A DNA stretch of 36,649 bases from Phycisphaerae bacterium (GTDB lineage Bacteria; Planctomycetota; Phycisphaerae; UBA1845). The stretch is from NCBI GenBank assembly GCA_028289375.1, contig JANQQK010000045.1:1-36649 (forward strand), written 5' to 3'. This document shows, in pieces, positions 26,702 through 34,575 of this stretch (position 1 is the first letter of the stretch; every line of letters starts with the position of its first letter). The notes beneath the pieces were generated by a model, which saw only the letters and a list, made by a program, of their open reading frames with translations, ran no database searches and had not been told where the DNA came from. Made by a program: the position numbers and the translations under genes.

Positions 26702-26908
26702 TCACTTTCCTGATCTGAATCCACCGCCGATGAAGTAGCGCGTGCGATGATGCCCCGTACCCGTCGCACCTCGCGCGGATTCCTCGCGGATACTCACCGG
26801 CTGCTTCTCCGGTTGCGGAACGCCGAATCCGGTACGACTTGCCCACACCGAACCGATGAGCGACACACCGAGAACCGCGCCGGCAATGGCCAGTGATCGA
26901 TTCATCAT
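26702..26908 (-). CDS. small membrane-anchored or exported protein of the DUF4178 operon
   Basis: A 68-residue protein with an N-terminal hydrophobic segment (about 4-23) that could be an uncleaved anchor or a signal peptide, then a polar tail containing KQPVSIREESARGATG and ending RTRYFIGGGFRSGK. ATG 26908 and ATG 26905 are both possible, with a GGGGTGAT upstream. It lies 42 bases after the DUF4178 gene and 36 before DUF350. I recall similar short proteins beside DUF4178 genes but no assigned function. The Gly/Arg tail is unusual for a mere signal remnant. Confidence 0.72.
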   Translation of the reverse strand: MMNRSLAIAGAVLGVSLIGSVWASRTGFGVPQPEKQPVSIREESARGATGTGHHRTRYFIGGGFRSGK

Positions 26909-26950
26909 GCATCACCCCGATCGGCATTTCGTCCACACGGCTGCGTCGCG

Positions 26951-29002
26951 TCAGTCATCATCGTCGTCCTCCTCGCCCCAGCGCTTCTGCTCGAAACCGG
27001 CCCGCGTGACCACGAGGCAAAAGGCAATCGCACCACAACCCGCCAACCCGGCGACATAATACCGCGCCAACTCCACGCCTTCATACAGCGACACCGTGAC
27101 ATCGTGGCCATGATCGGATTCGCCCAATACGAGAAACCGGTACGTACCCGGCTGCTCAACGCGGAAGACCTTGGTTCGACTCCTGCTTCCTTCCGACCAG
27201 GATTCGCCGCCTTCCACGCCATGGTAATACGACACCTGCGCGGAGAAATCCAGCAGCGCGCGATCCTGCTCATCGATCAAGGCCAAGTCGAGGTACACCC
27301 ACGAATTGTTGACGTCAGCGTCGAAGACCGCTTTGCACAGCGTCGGCGCGTTCTGCACGGTGAATGAGTCGGTGACATACTCCTGCTTATAGTGCTGATT
27401 CTGAATGAGCATGCGGCCAATGTCGCTCCCGGATTTCATGAACGACATGACCATCAGCGCTCCAAACGCGAGCGTTGCGATCAGCGATGCCACCATCCAC
27501 GACGACCGAGTCCCACTTGCATCGTAAGGCTGGCACGCACCGACACCCGTCGGAGCCGGCAAGTCGCTTGCTTCCATCTCGAACGCGTCGGCCACCTCCT
27601 CACGCGTCAGATACACCGCCTGTGACCATTCCATTTCCGTCTCGGTCCATTCGGCGGACAGCATGTATGGTGGCGAAATGGCGTCCATGTATCCCGTCTT
27701 GTCGCCGACCTGTGCGACCCAGGATAGCTCGCCGTCGACCCAGGCGATGTCGTGCTTGCCGTTCTCAAAGACAATCCACTGTTGACCGAGTGCGTTGATC
27801 TTGGCCTTTGGAAACCGGCTTCGCGGGTCGATTCCCGGGAATCGCTCGTCCAGCTCCGTCGAGAGCATGAAGTGGCCATTCTCCATGATCAGCCATCGAT
27901 AACCTTGTTTCCTGCTGTACAGGAGGAACTCATCCGATGGGTAGACGCCCCACGCATCGCGCGAAACGTACCGAACGTGCCCGACGTACCGATAGACATC
28001 GTCATCGAATCGGCAGGACTGCCCGAGCGTGAATGGGACACGCGGACCACGCTTGTTCGCCAACGTTCCGAGCAGTGTCGGTTCGTCGCGCGAGACATCC
28101 AGCACCGCATCGCAGTGCAGACACCGGGCGCTCTTTGCTTTGTTGCCGCCTTCCATGGTGATGGCGGCTTGGCATTCAGGGCAGGCGACGCGTCGGAGCG
28201 TCAGATCCACCACCGCGCCGCAGTAATTGCATTGAAGCGACGTCGCACCATGCGGCGGAACGCCCATCGGCGCCGCACACGACGAGCAGTTGATCGACAC
28301 CGACCGGTCGGCTGACTTGACCACACGCTCACGCTGCCTGCCACGCCCCTCGCGTTCGGCACGAAGCGCGGTCGCAGCCTCCATCTGGCTGAACTCGTCC
28401 TTCTCAAGATCGAGTTTGATGCGTGAGATATTGAATCGCTTGCCGAGAAAGACGCGTGGTGAGCCGTCGAGTTCGTACTCGATCGTCGCGAAGGCATCGT
28501 CTTTGCTCAGATCGAGAAACGGCACCTTCTCGCCGGACAACACCGCGAACGGCAACTGCCCCTCACCGCCCTCGCACTCAGCGACATCCTTCTCATCGAC
28601 GTGGAACTCGTCATCGCCGACGCTCAGCCAATCGCCCGGTGAGACGCCGGCATAGACCGGAACCGTTTCGCTGCCGTCAAGGAGCGTTTCCAGCGTGAAG
28701 TTGCTCTCGTCCTCGCTGATCCAGAACGTCTCGCCGTCCTCGTACGACAGGTACCACTCGTCCCAGTAGCCCTTGGCATAGCCATATCGCACGCGCCCCA
28801 GCACCGAGATCTGCCGACCATCGAGCGAACCGGTGGCACCGACATACAGAGGACCGGGTGTCTGCGCGAGCACCGCCATCTTGCCCGAAACGCGTGCGGC
28901 CTTCTCATCAAGCACGATGGCGGCGTCGCAATAGCGACACACAACCATGTGCGCGAAGCGCTGATCGGCTTGAATGTCACCGCCGCACGATGGGCACTGC
29001 AT
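26951..29002 (-). CDS. DUF4178 protein with three zinc ribbons and C-terminal membrane segments
   Basis: A 683-residue protein. The N-terminus is a zinc ribbon (CPSCGGD...CRYCDA, 3-26). A first DUF4178 domain spans about 55-205 (VGATGSLDGRQISVLGRVRY, WDEWYLSYEDG). Two further zinc ribbons follow near 239-260 (CSSCAAP...CNYCGA) and 268-290 (CPECQAA...CLHCDA), then a second DUF4178 domain (about 325-465, QSCRFDDDVYRYVGHVRYVS). Transmembrane helices lie near 512-532 and 648-668 around a beta-rich segment, and the tail is poly-Asp. The function of DUF4178 is unknown. GAGGT precedes ATG 29002 by six bases. It is the first gene of a five-gene operon. Confidence 0.88.
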   Translation of the reverse strand: MQCPSCGGDIQADQRFAHMVVCRYCDAAIVLDEKAARVSGKMAVLAQTPGPLYVGATGSLDGRQISVLGRVRYGYAKGYWDEWYLSYEDGETFWISEDESNFTLETLLDGSETVPVYAGVSPGDWLSVGDDEFHVDEKDVAECEGGEGQLPFAVLSGEKVPFLDLSKDDAFATIEYELDGSPRVFLGKRFNISRIKLDLEKDEFSQMEAATALRAEREGRGRQRERVVKSADRSVSINCSSCAAPMGVPPHGATSLQCNYCGAVVDLTLRRVACPECQAAITMEGGNKAKSARCLHCDAVLDVSRDEPTLLGTLANKRGPRVPFTLGQSCRFDDDVYRYVGHVRYVSRDAWGVYPSDEFLLYSRKQGYRWLIMENGHFMLSTELDERFPGIDPRSRFPKAKINALGQQWIVFENGKHDIAWVDGELSWVAQVGDKTGYMDAISPPYMLSAEWTETEMEWSQAVYLTREEVADAFEMEASDLPAPTGVGACQPYDASGTRSSWMVASLIATLAFGALMVMSFMKSGSDIGRMLIQNQHYKQEYVTDSFTVQNAPTLCKAVFDADVNNSWVYLDLALIDEQDRALLDFSAQVSYYHGVEGGESWSEGSRSRTKVFRVEQPGTYRFLVLGESDHGHDVTVSLYEGVELARYYVAGLAGCGAIAFCLVVTRAGFEQKRWGEEDDDDD

Positions 29003-29046
29003 GACGTGACCTCACAAAGACCGAGAACTGCAAAACGGTAGCATCC

Positions 29047-29074
29047 ATGGTAGCGCCGCCCCCGTTACGGTCAA
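29047..29074 (-). promoter_or_regulatory. probable promoter of the DUF4178-DUF350-SpeE-EndoV operon
   Basis: On the minus strand TTGACC (29074-29069) and TACCAT (29052-29047) are 16 bases apart, a good match to a vegetative -35/-10 pair. It begins immediately after the DUF819 stop codon. The start would be near 29040, leaving a leader of about 38 bases. Confidence 0.5.
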
Positions 29075-30352
29075 CTAACCATGCAGGTGCCCGGCGACCA
29101 GTTTCAACATCCACATACACAACAGACCGGCGTACGTGCCCAGAACATAGCCAGCCACCGCCAGAAGTGCCCCCACCGGCGCCAGTGACGGATGGAACGC
29201 AGCGGCCACGACCGGTGCACTGGCCGCCCCACCGATGTTCGCCTGCGACCCGACCGCGACAAAGAAGATCGGTGCGCGGATAAGCCAACCGATGAAGAGC
29301 AGCATGCCGATGTGAAACAGCATCCAGACCGCAGCGGCGACGACCAACATCTCATTCCCGATGATCTGTCGAAAATCGGCCCCCGCGCCGATGCAGGCCA
29401 CAAGCAGATAGATCATGACGGACCCGATCTTGGACGCCCCTGCTCCCTCAAGATTCCGCGCCGGGGTAAACGATAGAAGAATGCCGATGGTGGTCACGAG
29501 GATGAACTTGAAACCAATCGCACCGATGCTCTCACCAAGCGACTTCAGAACTCCGACGTCCGACGACGCAAGCGCATTGGCTGTCTTGGTCCCCCAGTCA
29601 TAACTGATCCAGCAACCGGCAAATCCAAGAGCAAGGATCATCAGGTAGTTTGCCAACGTCGGAATCCGCGAGACCCGTTCCTGAAAGTCCGTCATTCGCA
29701 CCTCGAGGTCGCGAATCATCTCCGCATTCGCATGCGTCCACCGATCGATCTTCTCCTGATACCCTGACGAGTACAGCAGCATGCCCATCCAGATGCTGCC
29801 GACGAATACGTCCGGAATCACCATCAAGCCGAACATCTTGTCCGGACATTCCGCGATCAAGCCAAGCGCTGTATAATTCGCCCCACCGCCGATCCAACTT
29901 CCGCACAGCGCCGACATACCCCGCCAGATTTCCGGATCGAGCTTGGCGCCGAACAGATACAGCGCCACCGGCCCGCCGATCACGACGCCAGCCGTGCCTG
30001 CCAGCAACATGATCACCGCCTTCGGCCCCAGCCGGACGATCCCCGGCAAATCTAGCGACAGAATGAGCAGCATCAGCGCAGCCGGCAGCACGAATCCCTT
30101 CACCCAGGAATACAACGGTGAACTGTCAGGAATGACGTCGAATGTCGTCAGCAGCGTCGGCACGAAGTAGCAGAACACCAGCGACGGGACGACCTTGAAG
30201 ATCTTCCCGTAGGTCGGATGCGACGCCGCCCAGAAGATGGCCGCCAGCACCGAAAGCAGAATCGCCAGCAACCCGATCGGATCCGTCACCAGCGGCGTCG
30301 ACTCGACCACCTTCGTCGCTTCACCCGCATCCGCCAACAACGCCCATCCCAT
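29075..30352 (-). CDS. DUF819 family membrane protein
   Basis: A 425-residue polytopic protein with about ten transmembrane helices. Conserved elements of the DUF819 (YjcL-like) family are seen: SALCGSWIGGGANYTAL, the segment VVPSLVFCYFVPTLLT, GAGADFRQI, and VGSQANIGGAASAPVVA, an inverted-repeat transporter-like pattern in which the paired GG-x-A/N motifs probably face the centre of the membrane. The substrate is unknown. It lies 72 bases upstream of the DUF4178 gene in the same direction; since a promoter-like sequence lies between them, joint transcription is possible but not required. Confidence 0.87.
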   Translation of the reverse strand: MGWALLADAGEATKVVESTPLVTDPIGLLAILLSVLAAIFWAASHPTYGKIFKVVPSLVFCYFVPTLLTTFDVIPDSSPLYSWVKGFVLPAALMLLILSLDLPGIVRLGPKAVIMLLAGTAGVVIGGPVALYLFGAKLDPEIWRGMSALCGSWIGGGANYTALGLIAECPDKMFGLMVIPDVFVGSIWMGMLLYSSGYQEKIDRWTHANAEMIRDLEVRMTDFQERVSRIPTLANYLMILALGFAGCWISYDWGTKTANALASSDVGVLKSLGESIGAIGFKFILVTTIGILLSFTPARNLEGAGASKIGSVMIYLLVACIGAGADFRQIIGNEMLVVAAAVWMLFHIGMLLFIGWLIRAPIFFVAVGSQANIGGAASAPVVAAAFHPSLAPVGALLAVAGYVLGTYAGLLCMWMLKLVAGHLHG

Positions 30353-30483
30353 CGATCACACCGCCCGTCCGCTGAAACTGCCACGCACCTGAAAACACGT
30401 GCCCAACCCTTAGCGGATACGCATGCACCCGTCCAGCCAATCGCGATTGCAGCCATGGTGGCCAATCGCGTATCCTCGACGTC

Positions 30484-30858
30484 ATGGCCGAATTCGTCAG
30501 CGAACCGATCACCCCCGTCGGCCAACCCGACACGAGCGCCATGTCGCGCGGCGAACCGGGTTTGCCGACGGCGTTCACATGGCGACGCGAGACGTTCACC
30601 ATCACGCGCTGCCTGCAATCGTGGAAACAATCTGCCCCCGAAGGCGGCAAACCCACCGGCGAACGCTACTTACGACGCCATTGCTATCTGCTGGAAATGT
30701 CCGATCGCACGCTCTGGCAGATCTACTTCACCCGCCAGACCCCCAAATCAGGCCGCCCCACCCAACGCTGGTTTCTCTATTCGATCGAAAAGCCTACCAC
30801 GACACCGCAAGACCCGTGTAGACGTGATGCTCGTTCTGGGACGGATTGTCGTCGTTGA
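30484..30858 (+). CDS. DUF6504 family protein
   Basis: A 124-residue soluble protein. The core FTWRRETFTITRCLQSWKQ, RYLRRHCYLLEMSDRTLWQI, YFTRQ and RWFLYSIE matches the small DUF6504 family (pattern 'F.WRg..Y.V..vl..W......YlRrHwy.v....g..w.iYf.rq......W.LY.i'). The role is unknown. The last 65 bases overlap the 3' end of the convergent PagL-like gene; the overlapped residues (after YSIEKP) look unconserved, so the true family domain ends just before the overlap. It is divergent from DUF819. Confidence 0.78.
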   Translation: MAEFVSEPITPVGQPDTSAMSRGEPGLPTAFTWRRETFTITRCLQSWKQSAPEGGKPTGERYLRRHCYLLEMSDRTLWQIYFTRQTPKSGRPTQRWFLYSIEKPTTTPQDPCRRDARSGTDCRR

Positions 30859-31372
30859 AAAAGTTGCCGTTGGACAGGTGTTTCAAACGGTAGCCGCTGA
30901 TCCAGCTGACGTTGTCGCTCAACTGCCATTCGAAACCGGCCCCCGTGTCATGCGTGAAGTTGAAGTTGCTGCCTTCCTCGGGAATGCTGTTCGACCCGTA
31001 GGTCAATCCGCCCAGCATCTCGGCGTACAAACCGAGCGGCTTTTCCAATAGATCAAACTCGAAGAAGTAATAACGAAAGCCCATCTGGAATTCGCCGGCG
31101 TAGATGTCGCCGTCAGACTGGTTGTAGATGCGGTACGGCGTGCCGTTGATCATCAGGGCGATGCGATCATCAAGAAAGTAATTGTACCCGACGGTGAACG
31201 CACCGTTCTGGCCGGTACCGTCAGCTCCGTTCCAGACGAACCCCTCGTTGAACGGCTCGCCGTACGACCCCATGAACGTAATCTGCTGATCGCCCTTCTG
31301 ATGCATGCCGCCGTGGCAACCGACCAATCCAACCAGCAGAACAACCGCTGCAAACCCAACACTCCAACGCAT
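30794..31372 (-). CDS. PagL-like lipid A 3-O-deacylase (acyloxyacyl hydrolase family), lipoprotein
   Basis: A 192-residue outer-membrane beta-barrel enzyme. The signal segment ends in the lipobox LVGC with Cys19. Amphipathic strands follow (FTVGYNYFLDDRIALMING, FQMGFRYYFFEFDL, TGAGFEWQLSDNVSWISGYR). The motif KHLSNGN gives His165 and Ser167, and Glu181 follows at a spacing close to the His-x-Ser...Glu triad of PagL. The C-terminus ends in an aromatic residue (SW), as barrels do. PagL removes the 3-acyl chain of lipid A. A lipidated form is unusual. ATG 31372 is preceded by GAGG; ATG 31381 is possible. It follows the EamA gene by 25 bases. Confidence 0.78.
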   Translation of the reverse strand: MRWSVGFAAVVLLVGLVGCHGGMHQKGDQQITFMGSYGEPFNEGFVWNGADGTGQNGAFTVGYNYFLDDRIALMINGTPYRIYNQSDGDIYAGEFQMGFRYYFFEFDLLEKPLGLYAEMLGGLTYGSNSIPEEGSNFNFTHDTGAGFEWQLSDNVSWISGYRLKHLSNGNFFNDDNPSQNEHHVYTGLAVSW

Positions 31373-31397
31373 CGACCTCATCTCCAATGAATCGCGA

Positions 31398-32333
31398 TCA
31401 CTTCGTCCGCATCCGTCGACTGCCCACGCCCACAAGATACACACCGCCAAGCACAATCACGCCGCCGACGTTCGCCCGCTCCGTCACCGGCTCGTTGAGA
31501 ATCGCCGCCGCAGCCGCGATGGTAATGAACGGCTGAAAATACACCATCGACCCCGCCCGCGTCGGCCCATGCTCGCGCTGAGCGATGAACCACATCACAT
31601 AAGCCAGCGAACTGCAGCACAACCCGAGAAACAACACGTCCGCCAGCGTCCTCCCCGTCACCGCCCCCTGCACCAGACCGGTGAAACACCCTAGCCCCAG
31701 CGCCGTCAGCGAGGCTGTCGCCATGGCAAATGTTGTCACCCTCAACGCCCCGTTTCGCATCACCACGCTCGCGGCCGTCAGTGTGTATATCGTCCATGTC
31801 ACGCACGAACTGAGTTGCAGCATGTCGCCAAATGTCGCATTCTCGAACTGCTCCAGCTTGCCGCCCATCACGTAGAACACGCCGCCCGTGGCCACCAGCA
31901 CGCCCAGCCAACCGACCCCCGCCATCCGATGCCCCAACACGAGAAACGCCCCGAGCGCCAACGACACCGGCACGAACGCAATGATCCACCCTGTGTTGAT
32001 GGCCGACGTGTACATCAGCCCATACGCCTGGATCAGCAGGTGAATCGCCAGCACGACGCCAAGAAAGACGCATCGCCCCACGTCGCGACGCTCAGGCCAA
32101 AGCGACATCCCCCGCCACCGCAGAAACGCGATCAGCCCGAGCGACCCGATCATGAGCCGCGCCCCCACCACCCCCGCCGGCGTCAGCGCATCCATGGCTG
32201 TCCGCACGACGGCGAACGACGTCCCCCAGACGAAGACCGAAATCAACGACTGCCAAGGCCAACCACGATGGTCCCGCTCTTCTTGCACCGCATTCAACTC
32301 CTGCAACCCCGACCAACGCAGGCGGATCAACAT
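31398..32333 (-). CDS. EamA/DMT superfamily permease
   Basis: A 311-residue inner-membrane protein with ten predicted helices in two EamA repeats (about 25-150 and 165-300). Typical features are VFVWGTSFAVVRTAM at the start of repeat one, a central LQLSSCVTWTIYTLTA, and GSMVYFQPFITIAAAAAILNEPVTE near the end. Members export or import amino acids, nucleobases or other metabolites; the substrate is unknown. The frame opens at 32390, which overlaps the divergent zinc-ribbon gene; ATG 32333 gives a normal family N-terminus and avoids the overlap. It is probably cotranscribed with the PagL-like gene. Confidence 0.87.
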   Translation of the reverse strand: MLIRLRWSGLQELNAVQEERDHRGWPWQSLISVFVWGTSFAVVRTAMDALTPAGVVGARLMIGSLGLIAFLRWRGMSLWPERRDVGRCVFLGVVLAIHLLIQAYGLMYTSAINTGWIIAFVPVSLALGAFLVLGHRMAGVGWLGVLVATGGVFYVMGGKLEQFENATFGDMLQLSSCVTWTIYTLTAASVVMRNGALRVTTFAMATASLTALGLGCFTGLVQGAVTGRTLADVLFLGLCCSSLAYVMWFIAQREHGPTRAGSMVYFQPFITIAAAAAILNEPVTERANVGGVIVLGGVYLVGVGSRRMRTK

Positions 32334-32354
32334 GCGAATCGCCAACGCCAAGCG

Positions 32355-32360
32355 TACAAT
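32355..32360 (+). promoter_or_regulatory. -10-like TACAAT close to the zinc-ribbon gene start
   Basis: TACAAT ends 11 bases before ATG 32372, so a transcript from it would have a leader of only about 4-6 bases. The AGGA before the ATG is too close (one base) to act as a normal Shine-Dalgarno sequence. Confidence 0.35.
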
Positions 32361-32371
32361 GATGACAGGAA

Positions 32372-32938
32372 ATGAAAAACACCGCGCCAACGCCTGACGA
32401 AATCCCCCTCGCCTGCCACAACTGCGGATACGATGTCCGCAACCTCACGACACCACGCTGCCCGGAGTGTGGCACCCCGTTCAAATCCGAAGAGAGTCTT
32501 CGAAACAACGTACGCGACAGAAAGCGAAACTTGATCGTGGCCCAGCGGATCCACGTCGCCGCAACGTGTCTCCTCACCGCCGGTCTGATCTTTCCGTATC
32601 ATCTCAGCGGGCAGGCGATTGTGGACTATGGTTGGCGCCTGCCAACACTCTCGCAATCTGGAACCCACTGGCAACCCGAGACCATCTCTCCCCCCGTGTT
32701 GCAGACTTTCTTCAGTTGGGTTGGCTTCGCGGTTGTGGCGATGACTTGCCTTGGCATGCCACTTCTGGGATTGGCCTGCATGACCGTTCCGGCGCTCACG
32801 GTGCTCGAACGGAAGACCATGTCCAAGCGAGAAGTTCGCAAGACACTGGTCCTTTGGGCCATCGCGAACCTTCCCTACCTGTACTTGTTGGCCAATGGCG
32901 CACGCGTCGTCGGATGGATGTTGGGCCTGAACATGTAG
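32372..32938 (+). CDS. zinc-ribbon membrane protein, planctomycete type
   Basis: A 188-residue protein. The N-terminal ribbon is CHNCGYDVRNLTTPRCPECG (15-34), whose CxxCGYD...CPECG form is very common in planctomycete membrane proteins. Three or so transmembrane helices follow: about 63-80, 111-141 and 157-180. No known function. Divergent from EamA, possibly with a nearly leaderless message. Its stop is 28 bases from the end of the convergent methyltransferase gene. Confidence 0.78.
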   Translation: MKNTAPTPDEIPLACHNCGYDVRNLTTPRCPECGTPFKSEESLRNNVRDRKRNLIVAQRIHVAATCLLTAGLIFPYHLSGQAIVDYGWRLPTLSQSGTHWQPETISPPVLQTFFSWVGFAVVAMTCLGMPLLGLACMTVPALTVLERKTMSKREVRKTLVLWAIANLPYLYLLANGARVVGWMLGLNM

Positions 32939-32966
32939 GGATGACGCGTTACGCTTCGAGGCTCCT

Positions 32967-33773
32967 TCATTCACGAACACACTTGGCTGCGATCTGCAGG
33001 TGCGACGCACGTCCAATCGCTGCCAAATCGCGACACAGACCCTTTTCCACCTTCATCCACGCCCGGCGATCTTCCGACTCCTCCAGCAGATGGCGATACT
33101 TCCGCATAGGCAGGACCGTCTTGCCGATCATGTCGAGCACCTCGAAACCGGCATGCTCGAACAACTTCGTCAACTCCGCCGGCGTGTAAGTGAATATCTC
33201 GAACTGCTCCTCGCGATCGCGCGTGATCCACCGCGTTCGCCCTTTTCGCAGAAAGTTCGACATCTCCCGCGCATCGCCCTTGTACAGGTAGTAATCAAAC
33301 GCGCTGAACTTGTTGTCAAAGGTTGCAACCAACACGCCGTCGTCAGTCAGAATGCGGCGTATCTCCTTCAACGCCTTGGCTGGGTTCGACGTGCACCCGA
33401 TCGGATCCCCCATCGCCACCGCCAACGCAAATTGATCCGCGTCAATCATCGACATATCGCACAGATCAGCCTGCACGAACGTTGCCTGGTCCTTCATGTC
33501 TTTAAACTTGTGTCGCGACTGCTCGATCATCGCGTGCGAAATGTCGACGCAGGTCACATTGAACCCGCTCTTGGCCAGCTTCGCCGCCCACTTGCCCGTC
33601 CCGCATCCCAGATCAACCACTGGTGCCCGCTGATCATCGGGCAGGAACGACTTGATGTGCTCCCACGTGATCGCGTCATGCCACTGCCAGTACTCGTCCA
33701 TGTAGCTGTGGTCATAGACGTTGGCCACCCGGTCATGATACTTCTCAACCGCCTTCTTCTTCCGTTTCGCCAT
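32967..33773 (-). CDS. class I SAM-dependent methyltransferase
   Basis: A 268-residue enzyme. Motif I is VVDLGCGTGKWAAKLA (about 49-64), then FNVTCVDIS (motif II), a weak FVQADLCDM and FALAVAMGDPIG region, and ILTDDGVLVATFDN (motif III). The N-terminus MAKRKKKAVEKYHDRVANVYD resembles small-molecule methyltransferases of the UbiE/methyltransf_11 type. The substrate is unknown. ATG 33773 starts the homology; the frame upstream has an unconvincing Arg-rich stretch. No clear Shine-Dalgarno sequence. Confidence 0.87.
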   Translation of the reverse strand: MAKRKKKAVEKYHDRVANVYDHSYMDEYWQWHDAITWEHIKSFLPDDQRAPVVDLGCGTGKWAAKLAKSGFNVTCVDISHAMIEQSRHKFKDMKDQATFVQADLCDMSMIDADQFALAVAMGDPIGCTSNPAKALKEIRRILTDDGVLVATFDNKFSAFDYYLYKGDAREMSNFLRKGRTRWITRDREEQFEIFTYTPAELTKLFEHAGFEVLDMIGKTVLPMRKYRHLLEESEDRRAWMKVEKGLCRDLAAIGRASHLQIAAKCVRE

Positions 33774-33837
33774 ACACGCCAGTGTAGCCGCCAGCCCACA
33801 TCCCCGCACGCGACGCGGAGAACATCGTCTGCGTTGG

Positions 33838-34491
33838 CTACGGTACGACTGCGGCTTTTCCTGTGAGAAGATCAAGATGGTATGTCGGTGAATTCCAGTG
33901 ACTCAGCTTGGCTGTCCGGTCATCCACGATGGTCCACTTTGCGATCATGTCTTTCGCGAATTCCCACAAACACTCACCAACGCCACTGAACCGCCGAAAG
34001 GAGCACTCGCCGATCACGAGAAAATCGCCACGTTCGATCGGCCAAGCCACGTAGACCACATCCCAGCACTTCGGCACACGCCACAACTCCGATCCGTTAC
34101 GCCCGTTGACGCACAGCAGCGCGGTCGAACACGTGATCAGCATGCGATCGGACGTCAGTGCAATCGATGGACGAAACGTGCCATCCAGTTCGAGGTCGAC
34201 GACCATGGTCACGTCGTCCGACCGTCGATGAGATGCTATGATGCGGAAATTCTCATGTACGTCGTCATCGTTGGCCAAGTGATGACGGGCAACCGTCGAA
34301 TTCGGAGTTCCGGCGTACTCATCGTCTGGCCCTGAGCTGCGGCGAATGTCGACATCCCAATCATCGGTCTTGAGCTCGCCAACACCATCCCCCGGTTCAA
34401 ACACAATGCCGTGAATCTGACCCATGACAGTCATCCAACGCGCTAAGTGTGAGAAAGACGCCATGTCTACTGCGCCCGCCTTCAAATACAT
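33838..34491 (-). CDS. conserved protein of unknown function, propeller-like strands
   Basis: A 217-residue soluble protein. The second half has PQQ/WD-type blade fragments (SIALTSDRMLITCSTALLC, VNGRNGSELWRV, GDFLVIGECSFRRF, SPTYHLDLLTGKA). I do not know its function. ATG 34491 has AGGAT upstream; ATG 34464 and 34434 are alternatives. It lies 84 bases downstream of the peroxidase gene on the same strand. Its size and strand pattern recall the unknown protein at 153-719, although the two are not obviously homologous. Confidence 0.65.
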   Translation of the reverse strand: MYLKAGAVDMASFSHLARWMTVMGQIHGIVFEPGDGVGELKTDDWDVDIRRSSGPDDEYAGTPNSTVARHHLANDDDVHENFRIIASHRRSDDVTMVVDLELDGTFRPSIALTSDRMLITCSTALLCVNGRNGSELWRVPKCWDVVYVAWPIERGDFLVIGECSFRRFSGVGECLWEFAKDMIAKWTIVDDRTAKLSHWNSPTYHLDLLTGKAAVVP

Positions 34492-34575
34492 GGCATCATC
34501 CTATCCATGAAGAAACGGGCCGGCGACCCGATTGGCCACCAGCCCGTTGCAGCAGTCGCATTGATGTCCGCGGCG

